Assembly: GCA_024349245.1 (NCBI GenBank) | Contig: JALDNG010000081.1 | Location: forward strand, 1,514,501-1,578,500 | Reading direction: 5' to 3' | Length of the DNA stretch: 64,000 nt | From: Neodontobutis hainanensis | Taxonomy: Eukaryota > Chordata > Actinopteri > Gobiiformes > Odontobutidae | Shown: piece by piece, positions 1 through 12,015 of the stretch | Layout: each line of letters opens with the position of its first letter | Position numbering within the stretch: position 1 is the stretch's first letter | Program-made: the position numbers and the translations under genes | The notes under the pieces: model-generated | What the model was told of the DNA's origin: nothing | What the model saw: only the letters and a program-made list of their open reading frames with translations | Database searches by the model: none

Positions 1-1870
1 GAATCAAAGTCAACAGAAAGGAAGTTTGTGAAATTTTATTGTGTGCTTTCCATTCATCCACATTTAACTACAACTTTCAGACTAAAACTTTGCAGAAGTT
101 TTTGGTCTTTTGTCATGTTGTGTAAAGCCCCCGCTGTGGTTTGAGACGGGCTACATTTGGCTGCACCACCTGGATCATTGTTGTAGAGATCTTCTCTAAA
201 CACTGTCTGAGTCGATCTTCTCACTGCAGAGACAGCAGTTATTTTAGTCGATCAGCACAGAGCCTACTGTTGATGCCACAGACAGGCTTTGGTATAACAG
301 TCTACTGTGAGCACTGTCTTTTAATGGGCTTATTTGTTACCTGCCATATACAATGAAAAATGTGTGCTTTTCCGGTACACAAGATTTCCTGAATGTAAGC
401 AGAAGATTATTAAGTTGTCATAACTTTGTATCAATGAGAACTTACGCTAATTGCTGAAATAATTTGTCCACCTGCAGCTGAGATAAAATAAATAAAGATG
501 CTGAATAAAGAGCATGATTATTGAACAACTACTCAGATTGAAAATGTATAAGTATAAAGTATAAATAGTAATAGCTTTTTCAGTTCAACAAAAAAGTTAT
601 TATTCATTTAAAGTAATCCTGATGATAGTATTTTCTGTCATGAACAGGTACAGAGGGAAATTGAATGGCCAACTTTTCTTTTACCCTTATATAAACATTT
701 TCCACATTTCAACACAAATACCATTAAAGCAGATAGAGATCACAGATGGCTGTCAGTAACAATAAGAATTACAACTTTTTCAGATTAAAACACATGCTAC
801 TCTAAAGACATAAGCAGATATCCTGTATTTGTGGTCAAAGGGGACAGTAGTTACACATTTGGTCGGTTTCCTCCCACAGTGTCCTCCTTGTCACATGCCG
901 TATGCAAAAACCAGAGCTGACATTTCCATATATTCACCCTACGCACTGTATTAAGCCCAGGACACATACATCTCACACAGCAGGAGCCGGTGAGTGGACA
1001 GGCTGGAGGTGGACAGGTATGTTAATCCAGACAGAATATTGTGGAAAAAGAAGTCTGTCAAAGTGATGCAGGGCTAACCGAGAGCAGGAGCAGATGTCTG
1101 GAGTCAGCGTGCCTTCAGGGAGCACTGTGCTGTGACATTCAGGCGGGAGAAGGAAACAGCATGCTGTAGATGATCGTTTAAAATAAGATGTTTTCCAGAT
1201 CACACAATGAGAAATCTGTGACACAGGTGCTCCGACCGGAACAGCTAAACCTACTCAAGTCCGCGTTTTGTGACCAGGTGTGGCAGAAACTGGGGCTGCT
1301 TTCAGATTGTGCTGCTCATAACTGGGAAAGTTTCACATGATGCAATGTGGACCTAAAGTGTAAGTGGCACAAACCTGGTTTACAGTTTAGACTTTTCTCA
1401 TTTCCCACAAAAGCCCCAAAATCCGCTCTGGACTAACTTCCACTTGTCAAAGCAGGAGCTAAATCAATAATTATATGAGTTTATAGAGTACAGCGTTATT
1501 GCAATAAAGGTCTTTCTTTGCGATACAAATAATGCAATCAATAATATTGTGATAATGATAAACGTGATATATTGCGCAGCCCTACTTCTAATTATCCAGG
1601 TTGTCATTTGTCCTAAAAGCAAAATAATTTAAAGCAACACTATGTTACTGTTTAGCCCATAAAAAGCCTGAAAATTATTACAATAATAACATTAAATTAA
1701 TTATGACAGTGTCTTGACAAAGTGTACCTGGATTAATAGAATAAAAAGTGCTACATTTACATTACAGCTTAAATATTTACAGTATATTTATAACAAGTTA
1801 AGAGTCCGTGTGAGATTTGGCACAACATTGGTCTCTTTTAGTCTTACAGTGGCCTAAAATGTTATATAGT
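1..1870. other. Non-coding flank, no gene seen
   Basis: I see no exon with credible splice sites and no open frame that looks like a protein. The stretch is AT-rich. Around 1549-1590 there is a run of alternating purine-pyrimidine ending in GCAGCCCTAC, which resembles the worn end of a dispersed fish repeat. Short open frames at 141-356 and 973-1224 have no recognisable composition. Confidence 0.6.
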
Positions 1871-1874
1871 GTTG
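1871..1874. repeat. Target-site duplication, left copy (GTTG)
   Basis: GTTG directly precedes the left LTR, and the same four bases follow the right LTR at 13971-13974. The fifth base on either side does not match, so the duplication is 4 bp. Many gypsy elements make 5 bp, while several retroviral integrases make 4 bp. Confidence 0.8.
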
Positions 1875-3816
1875 TGTAGTGAATATGGTCGTATTAATAA
1901 TTAATATGAATATTAATTATGAAAATTAATAATTAATATTTTGCTTATCAAAATATTAATTTCTTTCGGGGCACCACTCTAGTTTTGAACAGATCCAGAG
2001 AAACTGTTTAGCCTAGTCTCATTAATCTAAAGGTAGTAAATTCTTCTCGTTTTCGAAAGTTCTCAATTAAACAATGAAATATTAAATGTCTTTATGGGGT
2101 TTTATTAAAGATTATAAAGTTAAACAGTGAATAATGACAGGGAAATGACACAAAGGAATAGTTATTGACACATAAATGGGTAAATCAAAGAACGATAAAC
2201 TTGCTTTCAGAGGATTTTGTGAAACAAAAGGAATTATTGATTATTGATTCTATTATTAACTGAGGGGATTTTACGGAGCGTTTAGGGGTTTGATGACAGT
2301 TTCTGAGGCCAAGGCTGTTGTTTTAGACAGTTTAGACGCCAAACTTGTGTAACGTTTAGACTCACCCTGGGGTAGTATTCGGTCTCAGGTCTTAGCGACT
2401 AGGACTCCAGAGGTTCTGCAGAACCCTGTCGCATCCGGTGACTTTTGTCGCCTCCAGGATGGCCTGCTGTTTCCACTCTCCAGAGGGGCCGCCGTAGGCC
2501 CGGAGATTCAAAAAGCCTCGTTACTGTCACAACTAGCCAAGCCTTTTAGCATCAGCGTCGTACACGAGTAGAATTGAGTCTTTCAAAGTTGTTGTGAAGT
2601 CCACTGGAGAAGGTTTAGCGGCTGTGTTGCTGGCTTAAACTTGCTCGAGAAAGCTAGATTTTAGTCAAGCTAACTCTTTAGCAGGCAGGAAATCTTCAAA
2701 AATAAAAGCGAGGCAACTTCCTTTTGTTCGCAGGCTGGCAGGAAGTAAGCTACTTTGAGCAGCGGTGTGAAGGAAAAACTTTAGCGTGGCAAGCTAAACT
2801 TGCAGGCTTTAAAGTACAAATAAAATTTACTCGTTACACGAGGTCCGAGCTTGTGAGAGTTTCGAGGGCCTACGGCCCTGAACGGACAAGAGGTCCAGAA
2901 GTAAAGACGAGACGAAGAGTAGAGAGAGAAGCAGAGAGTTTTTGGCTGTGCGCCAGTTTTAACACCTCTGGACGGGGTGTGTCTTGCTGAGGAAGGCATT
3001 GCTTTGGGGGGGAGTTTAAATGTTTAACTGAGTCTTAAACATTCCTTTTGTTTCACCCTATTTTCCTTGGTTTTCGTAAAACACACAAAAACATTCGTAC
3101 TTGCAGGATTATGCAAAGAAACATTTGTCAGACTTATTATAAAAACATATATTCATTACATTTTATTAACATAAAACGTAACTCTGTAGAAATGGAATAA
3201 GGAATTAGTTGCCTTGTAAAACTCTGCATCCTGAAACAAACAGTATAATTGTTAGTACATTCACAATCTTTCTAAGTAATAAAATAACAAAATGTCCTTT
3301 AATGAAATAACACCAAATGTCCTTCTTGAATGCAGAGTCATTTGTCCAGTTAAACCAAAAGGGGGTAGTGTTTGACCATGCAAAACTTAGTTTTGGTTGG
3401 ATCAAACGCATTCCTCCGTCCTTCAGGCTAGCTACGAGGTTCTGGGTAAAGCTGAATCAACAATGTTATCTCACAGAATTTATGGCTTTTCGACATGGTA
3501 CCTAGCGGTCTTTGGTGTTCCATGTGTCACCTTTGACACGGTGCTGGGTAGAACGAAGTTCCAATTCTTATAAAAGCAAAACAAAGTCATTAATAACGTT
3601 TCCTGTCCTTGGCAAAACACGTTGGTGTCCTTTTATCTGAAAGAAAACGGGGTTAGCATGTCTTCTCCTCAAGATTTACATCCACGGCCTGTCTCTGGAG
3701 GCCGATGGTGAAACAGTTGTTAATCTTGAAGACCCTTAGTGAAACAGTTTGGAGGTCTGTAAGTGATTAAACAAATGTTATAATCCGTGTGGCGTTCTGG
3801 AGGCTGATCTGCTACA
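1875..3816 (-). repeat. 3' LTR of the retroelement (left copy)
   Basis: This 1942-bp copy matches 12016-13970 over its whole length. Read on the minus strand it begins TGTAGCAGATC and ends CACTACA. By eye I found no substitutions against the other LTR, only about eight small gaps, all shorter here (near 2412, 2502, 2518, 2565, 2846, 2898, 3232 and 3578), which add up to the 13-bp length difference. Minus-strand AATAAA motifs occur near 2100 and 3162 and could serve as poly(A) signals. Short open frames inside it, such as 3317-3505, recur identically in the other LTR and are not host genes. Confidence 0.95.
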
Positions 3817-3827
3817 GTCCCCCTTTC
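3817..3827 (-). promoter_or_regulatory. Polypurine tract
   Basis: On the minus strand the bases GAAAGGGGGAC lie immediately before the 3' LTR. A purine run in this place primes plus-strand DNA synthesis in LTR elements. Its position fixes the element orientation independently of the coding frames. Confidence 0.8.
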
Positions 3828-4661
3828 GAGACGAATCTGGTTCCACAAGTTTCGTCGACATCCTTGCAGACCAGGGAGTAAGCCACACGTTAAACACATA
3901 GTTTGGCGTCATAACAAGTGTAATGATGCAAACTTGATTAAAGGAAACGTATCTAAGTGTAAAGGGGCCTTTACTGGTTTTGTATTATATCCGTTGCTAA
4001 CGTGGAGATAGGTAAAGTTTATCACTTCCAAGAAGGGCTTGTTGGGAACAAAGAAATGAGAGAGCTGTCTCAATTTAGTTTGTTTAAAGTTTAGGAGTTG
4101 TTTATAATAAAACAAAATACATTAGGAGGATCATAACTTGGAGGGACTTTGCATGCATTTGGGGACAAGGATAAACGTAGTGATTATATAAGGGACATAA
4201 TGGTTATGCGTGATCCTTCAAAGAATTCTTCTCATTGCTAGGCTGTCCACTGAGGAGCTGATGTCTATGAGCGTGTCATTTGTCAGCAAGGCGACCATTT
4301 GAGTGTGTGTATGGTCTACAGTTTGGTTTGGTTGGTTTTTAGAGTCTCACTGTGAGTGTTTATCACTGACACAGTGTCTTTCGGCGTTTTTAACCATTTG
4401 GAGTTGCTGCTGTTACTCCGAGACTTGTCTATTACAGTGGAAATGTTAGCGGTATTAGCTTGTGAGCACCCGAGGTTAAGCAAGGTACGCACAGCAGAGG
4501 TTGCAACGAGAATTGATTCATTGACAGAGAAAACCAGAGTTATCAGTTACAGTTATTGAATTACTCACAGTTACCACTGAAAGGTGAAAAGAGTTAGGAA
4601 ATCAGAGTTAGAGAGAGGTTAGTTGTTAGTGGTTACTGCGAGCTAAGGGATCTGTTTGAGA
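3828..4661 (-). other. Region between integrase and polypurine tract, no env seen
   Basis: About 830 bp separate the pol stop from the polypurine tract. The longest open frames here are under 70 codons and show no signal peptide, glycosylation clusters or transmembrane pattern in series. An envelope gene would need roughly twice this space, so this copy has none. Confidence 0.65.
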
Positions 4662-6230
4662 CTACTTGGGAGCGTGAATGTCCCCTGTAGATCCCATGGG
4701 GGTTTTGTGCAACTTTATCTGGTTGCGGTGTATCCACTTGAGAGTGGGTTCCTTTCTCCCTTTGGTGATCTTTATCTGATACACCACCGGGAATAGTTTG
4801 TTGACACTGGTGTACGGTCTGCCCAACGCGAGAGGAATTTCAGCGTCAGTCGGTTGGTACCACCTCTTGTTTGTCCAGTGAGTTGGCTGAACCTGTAGTA
4901 CCACACTTTGTCTCCCACCTGTAGTTTGTCCCTAGATGACTTTTGGTCATAATAGGCCTTACGTCCTTCTGCACTTTTGCCTAGTTTTTCCTGGGCAAAG
5001 GCGAAGGTGGTTCTCAGGTGTGCCTGGAGATCAGCCATGTACTGGTGTGTGGTATAGGCCGTAGCGATGTTAGCCTCTCCTGGCTGGTACAGTAAGTGTA
5101 GGGGAAGCGTCATCTGCCTACCGGTCATGAGCTCAAGCGGGAGACTCCGGTCGCCGTGTGTGGCGTGGCTCTGATAGCCATGAGGACCAAGGGCATTTTG
5201 ACGTCCCAGTCTCGGTGATTGGATGCGACATATTTCTTTAGGATGTCGATCACCGTTCGGTTTGCTCTTTCTACTTGGCCTGAGGACTGGGGGTAGTGGC
5301 TGACATGGAAGTTCGCTTTCACTCCCATGGTTTGCCACAGTTGTCCCATCACCTCGGCGGTGAAGTGAGTACCACGGTCAGAATCGACCTTAAAGGTAAG
5401 CGAATCTGGAGAACACGTGGTTCATGAGTAGAAAGGCTGTTGTCTGTGCCGTGTCGTTTGGGGCTGGAAGTCCTTCCACCTCTTTAGTGACGGCACAGGT
5501 GACCATTAGGATGTATTTGTTGCCCCTTGTTGATTTAGTCAGGGGTCCCATCCAATCGATTTGGAGGTCATACCATGGAAAAGAAATGCCCCTTCTTTGT
5601 AAGGGTGCACGATGGAGTGGTCTTGTTGGTTGAAATTGGCAGCATACTAGGCAGCCTTTGATGTATTCTGCCACGTCCATTTGCATATGTGGCCAGTATG
5701 CCACTTGTTGGAGTGCCTGGTGTGTTGCGCGAACACCTCTGTGGCCTGCTACAGGAGCGTCATGTGCGTGCGTTAGCATGACCCCCCTTAGGCTCTGAGG
5801 CACTACGAACGCAGGTGAAGTGAGGGTGTCAGAGACGAGACAAGCAAGCCATGACGCAGGTGGAGTTGAGCGCGCACCGCCCATAGCTTTAAGATATGCG
5901 TCAGCCGAAAAGTCAGTGTCTACGATGGGGTTAGACACCGGGTCTGAAAGGTAAAGCATAAGTTTGTGGATTGCCGAGTCCGCTGCTTGAAGGGCAACGA
6001 GGCGGAACCAGTGAAAGAAAGAGAGGAAGTTGATGGGTCTGCAGGGGTCAGAGCCGAGGCACCGGTTGCGGTTGCCTTAGATCGGGTAACCAGACAGACA
6101 GAATGGGTGGGTTGGGTGGGAAGGGGTCGATTGACGACGGTTCTGGCTGGAAATGCCAGAGCGCACCGTCAAGAGCCCCTTGTTTTGCCATGAGGTCTGC
6201 CTGATCGTTCAGGTCTTTGTCTGTATCGAG
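4662..6230 (-). pseudogene. RNase H tail and integrase of pol, frameshifted
   Basis: An RNase H C-terminal remnant leads into an integrase. The zinc-binding HHCC motif is seen as HDAPVAGHRG with CLVC about 30 residues later (about 5765-5640). The first catalytic Asp is in IDWMGPL near 5557, the second in VDSDRGTHF at 5379-5377, and the Glu in SSGQVERANRT near 5271. Spacing from the second Asp to Glu is 35 residues, as in the DD35E family. Frames change near 5400, 5140 and 4850, so at least three indels break it. The C-terminal end (VVYQIKITKGRKEP, to a stop at 4662) resembles the SH3-like end of the family. SSGQVERAN is closer to retroviral than to typical gypsy integrases. Confidence 0.85.
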
Positions 6231-6262
6231 GAGAGCAGGAGCCTGTCTGTACAACCATTACC
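6230..6262 (-). other. Internal deletion junction removing reverse transcriptase
   Basis: Going down the minus strand, the post-protease segment ends near 6260. It is followed at once by a sequence (LNDQADLMAKQGA, about 6215-6175) that looks like the end of RNase H just before integrase. The roughly 1.5-2 kb expected for the reverse transcriptase and most of RNase H are missing, and no YXDD motif is present between 5,960 and 6,930. The exact breakpoint cannot be fixed without an intact relative. Confidence 0.7.
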
Positions 6263-6688
6263 TCCGCATCAGCCAGATCGACCCTGCAGATAGTGTCGGT
6301 ATCGACCACAAGTGAGGGTATATGGCGATTGCTCTGGAAGGTTTCGTAGACAACTCCGGTCTCCTGTTGTTCAGTCGCGAGTGAGTGTGGCATACGTCCT
6401 ATGACTGGGATTCTGAGTTCACAGTCATGGAACCTAGTGTCAATCAGCCAGCCGAGAGGGGTGGCCTTTGGGACGAAGATGGTATTGGCAGTAGGATTCT
6501 GCACTAACACGTGTGTTGATCGAGAGTCGAGCTCGACCAGGGTGTTGCCTGGACAGACAAGCCTAACTCAACGAACAGAGGAGACGGTTGGAAGAACGCT
6601 TGTGAAGAGTTAACTTGTTGTCCTGGAAAAGCTTTCAGGCGTATGTCCATGATGTTACGCGGCGGTATCGTGAGATGGCAGTCGTTAC

Positions 6689-8237
6689 TTACCTGACACA
6701 CGTCGGGATCGTTTGACCCGATCTCAAGTTTCCTTTGGTCAGTGAAAGTGATTCTTTACGTACTCCAGTCAGGGACCAGAGAACGTTGTTAATGGTGTCG
6801 ACTTGTGCGTCGAGTCTGACTAGCATGTCAGCCCCAATGTACACTGAATGTGAGAGATTAGGGATGACAGCAAGCGTGTGGTCAGTTCTCTTTTGTTCCA
6901 TCGCACGATGGCAGAGCATAGACCGATGGCGGTTAACGATGAGTCGGTGTGGGGTTAGCAGGGAACCTAGTGCGCTTCTTTATGAAGGTCAGGCACGGGT
7001 TTATCTGCGTTAGAGTGTTAAACAGCTCCTGGCTGATGGCAGATTTGTCAGCCCATAAGGCCATCACGACATTGTCGACTGGAGTTGCTTCCAGTGAGAT
7101 GCCATTGACGATTTGGGGTGTCATCGCTAATGGGTCCTTCAGCGTGCATAGGAAGTTGTCACATGATGCAAAGGGGTTTAGTCCGCACCGAGGTTGCATG
7201 GTTGTTGTGCCAGCAGTGTCGGTGGATACCCTATGTACTGGTGATGACCTGTCAATCGCATAGCACTGAGATTCATTCAGTAAGATTGGAAGTGGTTCTC
7301 GCACTTGGGCCCAGATCTTCAGCTGCTTGAAATCGATCAGTGGTTCGAAGCGATTGAGGATGTCTTTTCCAATCAGAAGTGGGACATTGTCAAGGTGTGA
7401 CACGTACACTGGGTGTATCAGTGTCATTGGTCCGATGGTCAGTTGGACTAAGGCTACCTTGTTGATGATCGTCCGATCATCAGAGTAAGGCCTTATTTCT
7501 AGAAAGCACGGGTGAGACTTCAAGTCCCTGTGGGATCTTCTCGCTATAGCCTGGAGTGATCTGAACAGGTTGCCTGAAATTAGGCTGATGTCAGCGGCTG
7601 TGTCGAGAAGTGCTTCGTGCGTCAAGTGGTCTTCTAACAAGACAGAGAGATAAAGCTTTCGAGCTACTCCCTTTTCAGTTAGGTGACCCAGAAATTGGTG
7701 AAAGGGTGTTTCACATTCGATAGTCGTGGCGTGGTCATGGCACAGCCCGACGTTTGGGTTCACTTGGACGGCGCTAGACGGACTGAGGTATTTGTGATCT
7801 GGATCACTTCCCTCCGTGTTGTCCGTGCTAGGGTCCTGGGCAATGTCATTGAGTGGCTCTGGGTCGCAAGAGCATAAGAACAGGTCTGGGAGACGTTCAT
7901 TCCCTTCAGTAGACTCTGTATTTTCGTTGCGTGTTAAGTCGGCTTGGATTGGTTGAGACTGTTTCTGAATCGGGGCCTTAGAGGCCTCCACCGTATACAG
8001 CTCAGCCTTGTCCTTGGACTTTTCGCGCATTTGTTTGAGTATGCGTTCTATGGCCCGAGCCTCCTCTGTAGTCAGACTCCTTTCGCTAGTGGGGTTTCCC
8101 ACGCGATCAGTCTGAGTTTCAGGGCTCGGTCCCTCGATGATTTCGTCGTGCTCGACAGGTGAGCTACCTGATGATCGTTGGTCTTGGGACCGACGATAAT
8201 GGTTCCTCCTGTCGTCGCGGTTTTGATAGGACCCCCT
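6689..8237 (-). pseudogene. Retropepsin region of pol
   Basis: The frame from about 8237 to a stop at 6933 holds an aspartic protease core. LLDTAADISLISG at about 7610-7575 is the active-site loop, with Ala in place of the usual Gly of DTG. LLIGKDIL follows about 75 residues later, at about 7380-7355. A second frame at 6919-6689 carries VYIGADMLVRLD, another retropepsin-like C-terminal motif, after a frame change. The downstream frame 6510-6260 continues with a NPT...VPKATPLGWL segment, of the kind found between protease and reverse transcriptase. Protease identity is sound. Whether the second motif marks a second domain is open. Confidence 0.75.
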
Positions 8238-10266
8238 TGGTTACGGATTGGATTGGTTCGAAATTTATTTTCAACCGAGGTTTCCATTGAGGGCCCTGGT
8301 CTTTGAACTTACGTTCAGGCCAGGTCGGGTGTTGACCTGGCTCTCTTTGTGTGGTCGAGGTCCCTCTTTCCTGTCTGGAAAGTGGGAGGCTCCTGGGCCA
8401 CTTGGATTGGAGGTCGGCGCTCCTTCGAGCGCTAGACTCTGATCTACGGTGATGAGAGTGTCTGGCTTTTGACGCTTAGTCTGCCTCAGCATCTGTTTAG
8501 TAAATGCCCGCATTGCCAGCTCGCGGTTGGCGGCTGGTCTGCGTTTGTGGGCATGCAGAAACGCCAAGATGATGGCTGGTAGTTGGATGGAGGTTTTGCA
8601 CAATAAGGGCTTTGAAGTTTTTATCCTCCTCCATGTTTGGTTCATTGAGTGGACGAAATAAGCTTTGCGTAGCCGATGATAGTATAGCTGTGGGGACTCT
8701 GGCCGTGCCTGTTTGATCATTAGGGCGGCAGTCAGACCCACATTTACCGTAACGCCTGAGAATTCCACCATGAGAGACTGACTAAGGAGATCAAAGTCAG
8801 CTTGGACCTCAGGAGGTTGACGTTCGATGAAGCTACTAACATCTCTGCTTGATGTTAGTTTTATCAGAAAGATTTTGTCCGCGCAGTAACATTGGGTATT
8901 CTTTGTAGGTAGAATTCAATGTCGCGAAGATAAGCACTCACGTCATGAGGCGGCTCCTTGATGGGGCTCAAAGCGAGTGATATGACGCGCAATTTTGTCA
9001 AAGTCTCTGTTAGTGGGACCATAGTCCAGATGTCTCTGTTTCAAAGCTGGTTGTAGGACAAAGTCCGATTGCCTACCTGTGGGTAGTGCGAAGTAATCCA
9101 AATGCCTACCTGTGGAAGCTTGCGAAAGACGGCCGGGCTCGGCTCGGTTGGTCCTCTTTCCGCAAGCGCCCAGGCGCGGATAGTGGTCGCAAAATTGGAT
9201 TAGTTAGTGAAGTGGCTCCCTTCTGGGAGTCTTCAAACCTACTGGGTTGGTATAAGGGAGTAACTGGTTCTAGGTCTGGAGTACCTTTGAATTCCAGTTT
9301 CTTATTAGGTCGTGTTTGGGCGTCCTCTGTCAGGCGCGCCTTAAGTTGTTCAATAAGCTGGCGGTCTAAGTCACCTTGTTGAGTGAGGGCCTCTACCCGT
9401 GCACTCAGGGACTCTCTCCGCCCAGCTTCCTGTGACAGCATATTTGCGGACAGCTGTGCATTTTCGCCTGCTTTGATGAGTTCCTTCATCATAGCATTGT
9501 ACTCGTTGCGTTGAATGCTGAGCTCGCGTTCTGCTACGTCGCGAGCAGACCTTGTGTCGCTCAGCTCGCTCTTTAGGTCACTGAGGGTTTCCTCAGTTTT
9601 ATGGAGTTTTGTGTGTAACTCCTCAAAGTCAGGTCTGCCTTTTGGAGTGTTTGGGCAAGAGTTTGTAACTCTTGGTTTTGTTTTTCAGAATTCTCCAGGA
9701 CTCCTTTGGTCAGCTGGAGTTCCTGATTCAACGTCTTGATATCGCGTGAAGCGGGCGAGGTCCTGTTTCTGGACCTGGATTTTCTCGTGGCTGCGTGCCA
9801 GGAGATCCTTGGCTTGTTTCTGCTGCGCGCGCATAACAATAGCCATTTGACCTAACAGCTTAGTTAGATCCTTGTCTTTTGGCTTAGAGGTTAGCGCAAT
9901 GCTAATCAAGGAGCTAAGAACTGAATCTAGCTCGTTGGGAGGTGTGGTCTGAATCTCGTCAACATATTGGGGTAGCACCTGTTCTGTTAAATCATTTAGA
10001 GCTGAGTCTAAGTGATCCAGAAGCTTGATGGGACTACCAGAACCTGTAGACTGTGAGTCAGACTTGTTGAGAATTGGGGTTTCTCTGAGAAAGTGAGTTA
10101 TTGTTAGATTACGTTTTAACTGCAAGGAGAGAGTTACTACTTGTGGAGTGTTACGAAGAAGGCGCGTAAAACTCAAGCAGACTGTAAAAGGATTTTTGAA
10201 AATCTGAATAAAAGTGTAAATAAAAATAAAAAAAATTAATGAAGGAATAAAAATTAAAGTTAACAT
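8238..10266 (-). pseudogene. gag-like region, broken by frameshifts
   Basis: Open frames in different phases cover the region: 10266-9685, 9839-9573, 9492-9106 and 8771-8271. The first two are rich in Gln, Lys, Leu and Glu and look like a coiled coil. The 9106-9492 frame is also helical and ends in a Ser/Pro/Arg-rich tail. The 8271-8771 frame has a helical capsid-like stretch followed by a basic, proline-rich tail. I see no CCHC zinc knuckle. In its place, near 8170-8230, an Arg/Asn/Asp-rich stretch runs into the protease frame. The first Met at 10266 begins an AT-rich hydrophobic run and may not be the true start. Gag assignment rests on position and composition, not on a recognised motif. 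Confidence 0.6.
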
Positions 10267-11985
10267 TTTATTTTATTTAAAATAAAATAAAATTCTAATT
10301 AAATTAAAATAAAAGGGGTATTAAGTCAAATAAGTCAGATTGAAAGTAATAAAAGAAGGAATTGTTGAAGTGAAAGTTAGTATAAAGTCTATTTGTGAGT
10401 GAAATGACCTTATGTGAGTATTAACAGTGACTATTTAGCAATAGCCTAGTGGTGTGAACGTTAATGAGGGTTGACAGTGCTGGGATGCTGCTTTGCTAAT
10501 TTGTAAAATTAACAGTGCAGAATCAGTGGGTTTAATCTAACAATTCATGCAGGTAATCAGCTTTTAAATTACAGCTATGACAAAATTCGCAGGGTTAAGT
10601 CTGTTAGACGTAACAGCAGTGTCCATAGTGTTAGTAAGCTGTTAGCGTTAGCATTCCAATTTGACAAATCCTGGGTAGATAGGAAAATCACAAAAGCAGT
10701 CTTAAATTGTTAATCAAGACAAATTAATCAATCAAATTAAATGCAGGGTTAGCATCAAAGATTTTCCAAAAGCAGATGCAATGTTCATTAAAATGTCACA
10801 ATTGTTAGTTAACTCCTATTGTGCATTCAAGGTTGTTAAACACAGGCAGTTATTTTCAAAAGCAGTATTGCATTGCAGATTTGTGTATTTAACAAGACAA
10901 ATGTATTAACAGAAGTGAAACAGCTTGATAGCCGTTCAGCAGTTGTTAATAAAGCAGAGTAATTCACTTTTTATTTTAAGTCAATCAGGCATTTCAGTGT
11001 CAATGAAAGCTTAAATTACTCAGGTGTCAAGTTCTTAAACTTGAATTAGTCACTATTGAGGAAAAAGGTGTAATTCCGTTGAGTGACCACCAGAGAGAGA
11101 CGTAGAGCTCCTCTGAGATTTTTAGAAGTTTCGCACTTCTCTTCCGCTAGGGGCAGTAGAAACTGGTGTCTGTGGTTTTACTACTTCTTTCCGCTAGGGG
11201 GCGATAGAGACTCGTGAGTCTCTGGCTTCCGGAGTGAAGTCTCCGGCACGCCCCTTTGAGGGTGCCGGGGCAAAGTTTGTTTTTAGCTCCAGTCAGAGAC
11301 TGACTTGGGACGCGTCTACAACTTGTTAAACCCGCGGTTTAAACACAGCAGCGCTTTATACAAGACCACGTTTTAAACACAAGCACATTTACCACAGCAG
11401 GATCAAACCACGTTTTTAGACAAAACGCACGGCAGCCCACGTGGCTTTTAGGGGGAGGGTTTTCACAGTTAGCTAGGCTGTGAAGGCCTCCAGCAAAATA
11501 CACCCAGGCTCATAAGCCTTAGGCAAGACAAGTTTTCTTATAAATTCCGGTGTAACGCGGCAATTTTTTTCCAACTTGTGAGAGACAATTTTAACTTAAC
11601 TCTGGCGTAGCACAGCAATTAGCTTTTTGTCTCGGGCCCATATAAGTTACACACTTTGGCTCGTGTGTTTAACATGCATGCAATTTGCAGAGTCTCTAAG
11701 CTTTGTAACAGACTCTAAGCAACTTTTAACAAGTACTTGATTAATGCTCTGGCCATAAATGTACGTACAATACTAATTGTAATTCAAAACAATATCAGTC
11801 CAGCTGGTACGATTTGAATTAGCACTTAAACAAACAAAAGCACAACTCTCACACACACACACGCACGCGGTTAAACGCATTGCTAAGCAAGAGCACAACA
11901 GATGCACAGCTTTCAATGGACAGCAATTTTGTAAAGACTTTGGATATTGAGTGATTCTAATGTTTAATCAAGAAAATTCTTCCGA
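10267..11985 (-). other. Long untranslated leader of the retroelement
   Basis: About 1.7 kb lies between the candidate primer-binding site and the first gag-like frame without any convincing coding region. The leader has an AT-rich stretch next to gag (10,180-10,330). A GC-richer block at 11,095-11,300 has imperfect tandem units containing TTCCGCTAGGGG and three adjacent inverted repeats at 11,206-11,266. Leaders of LTR elements normally hold packaging and dimerisation signals. That role here is inference. Confidence 0.6.
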
Positions 11986-12003
11986 GGCTCACGCGGGGCG
12001 TCA
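11986..12003 (-). promoter_or_regulatory. Candidate tRNA primer-binding site
   Basis: On the minus strand the 5' LTR is followed by 12 mostly T/A bases and then TGACGCCCCGCGTGAGCC. From recall this matches the primer-binding site for the Lys(1,2) tRNA at about 13 of 18 positions. The third base is A where a site pairing with the tRNA CCA end should have G, and the 12-base gap from the LTR is larger than usual. The identity of the primer is therefore uncertain. Confidence 0.45.
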
Positions 12004-12015
12004 AAAAAATAATAC

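Noticed and set aside
3205..3505. Short ORFs, repeated at 13289-13658
   Set aside because: They lie inside the two LTRs and are identical because the LTRs are. They show no coding signature.
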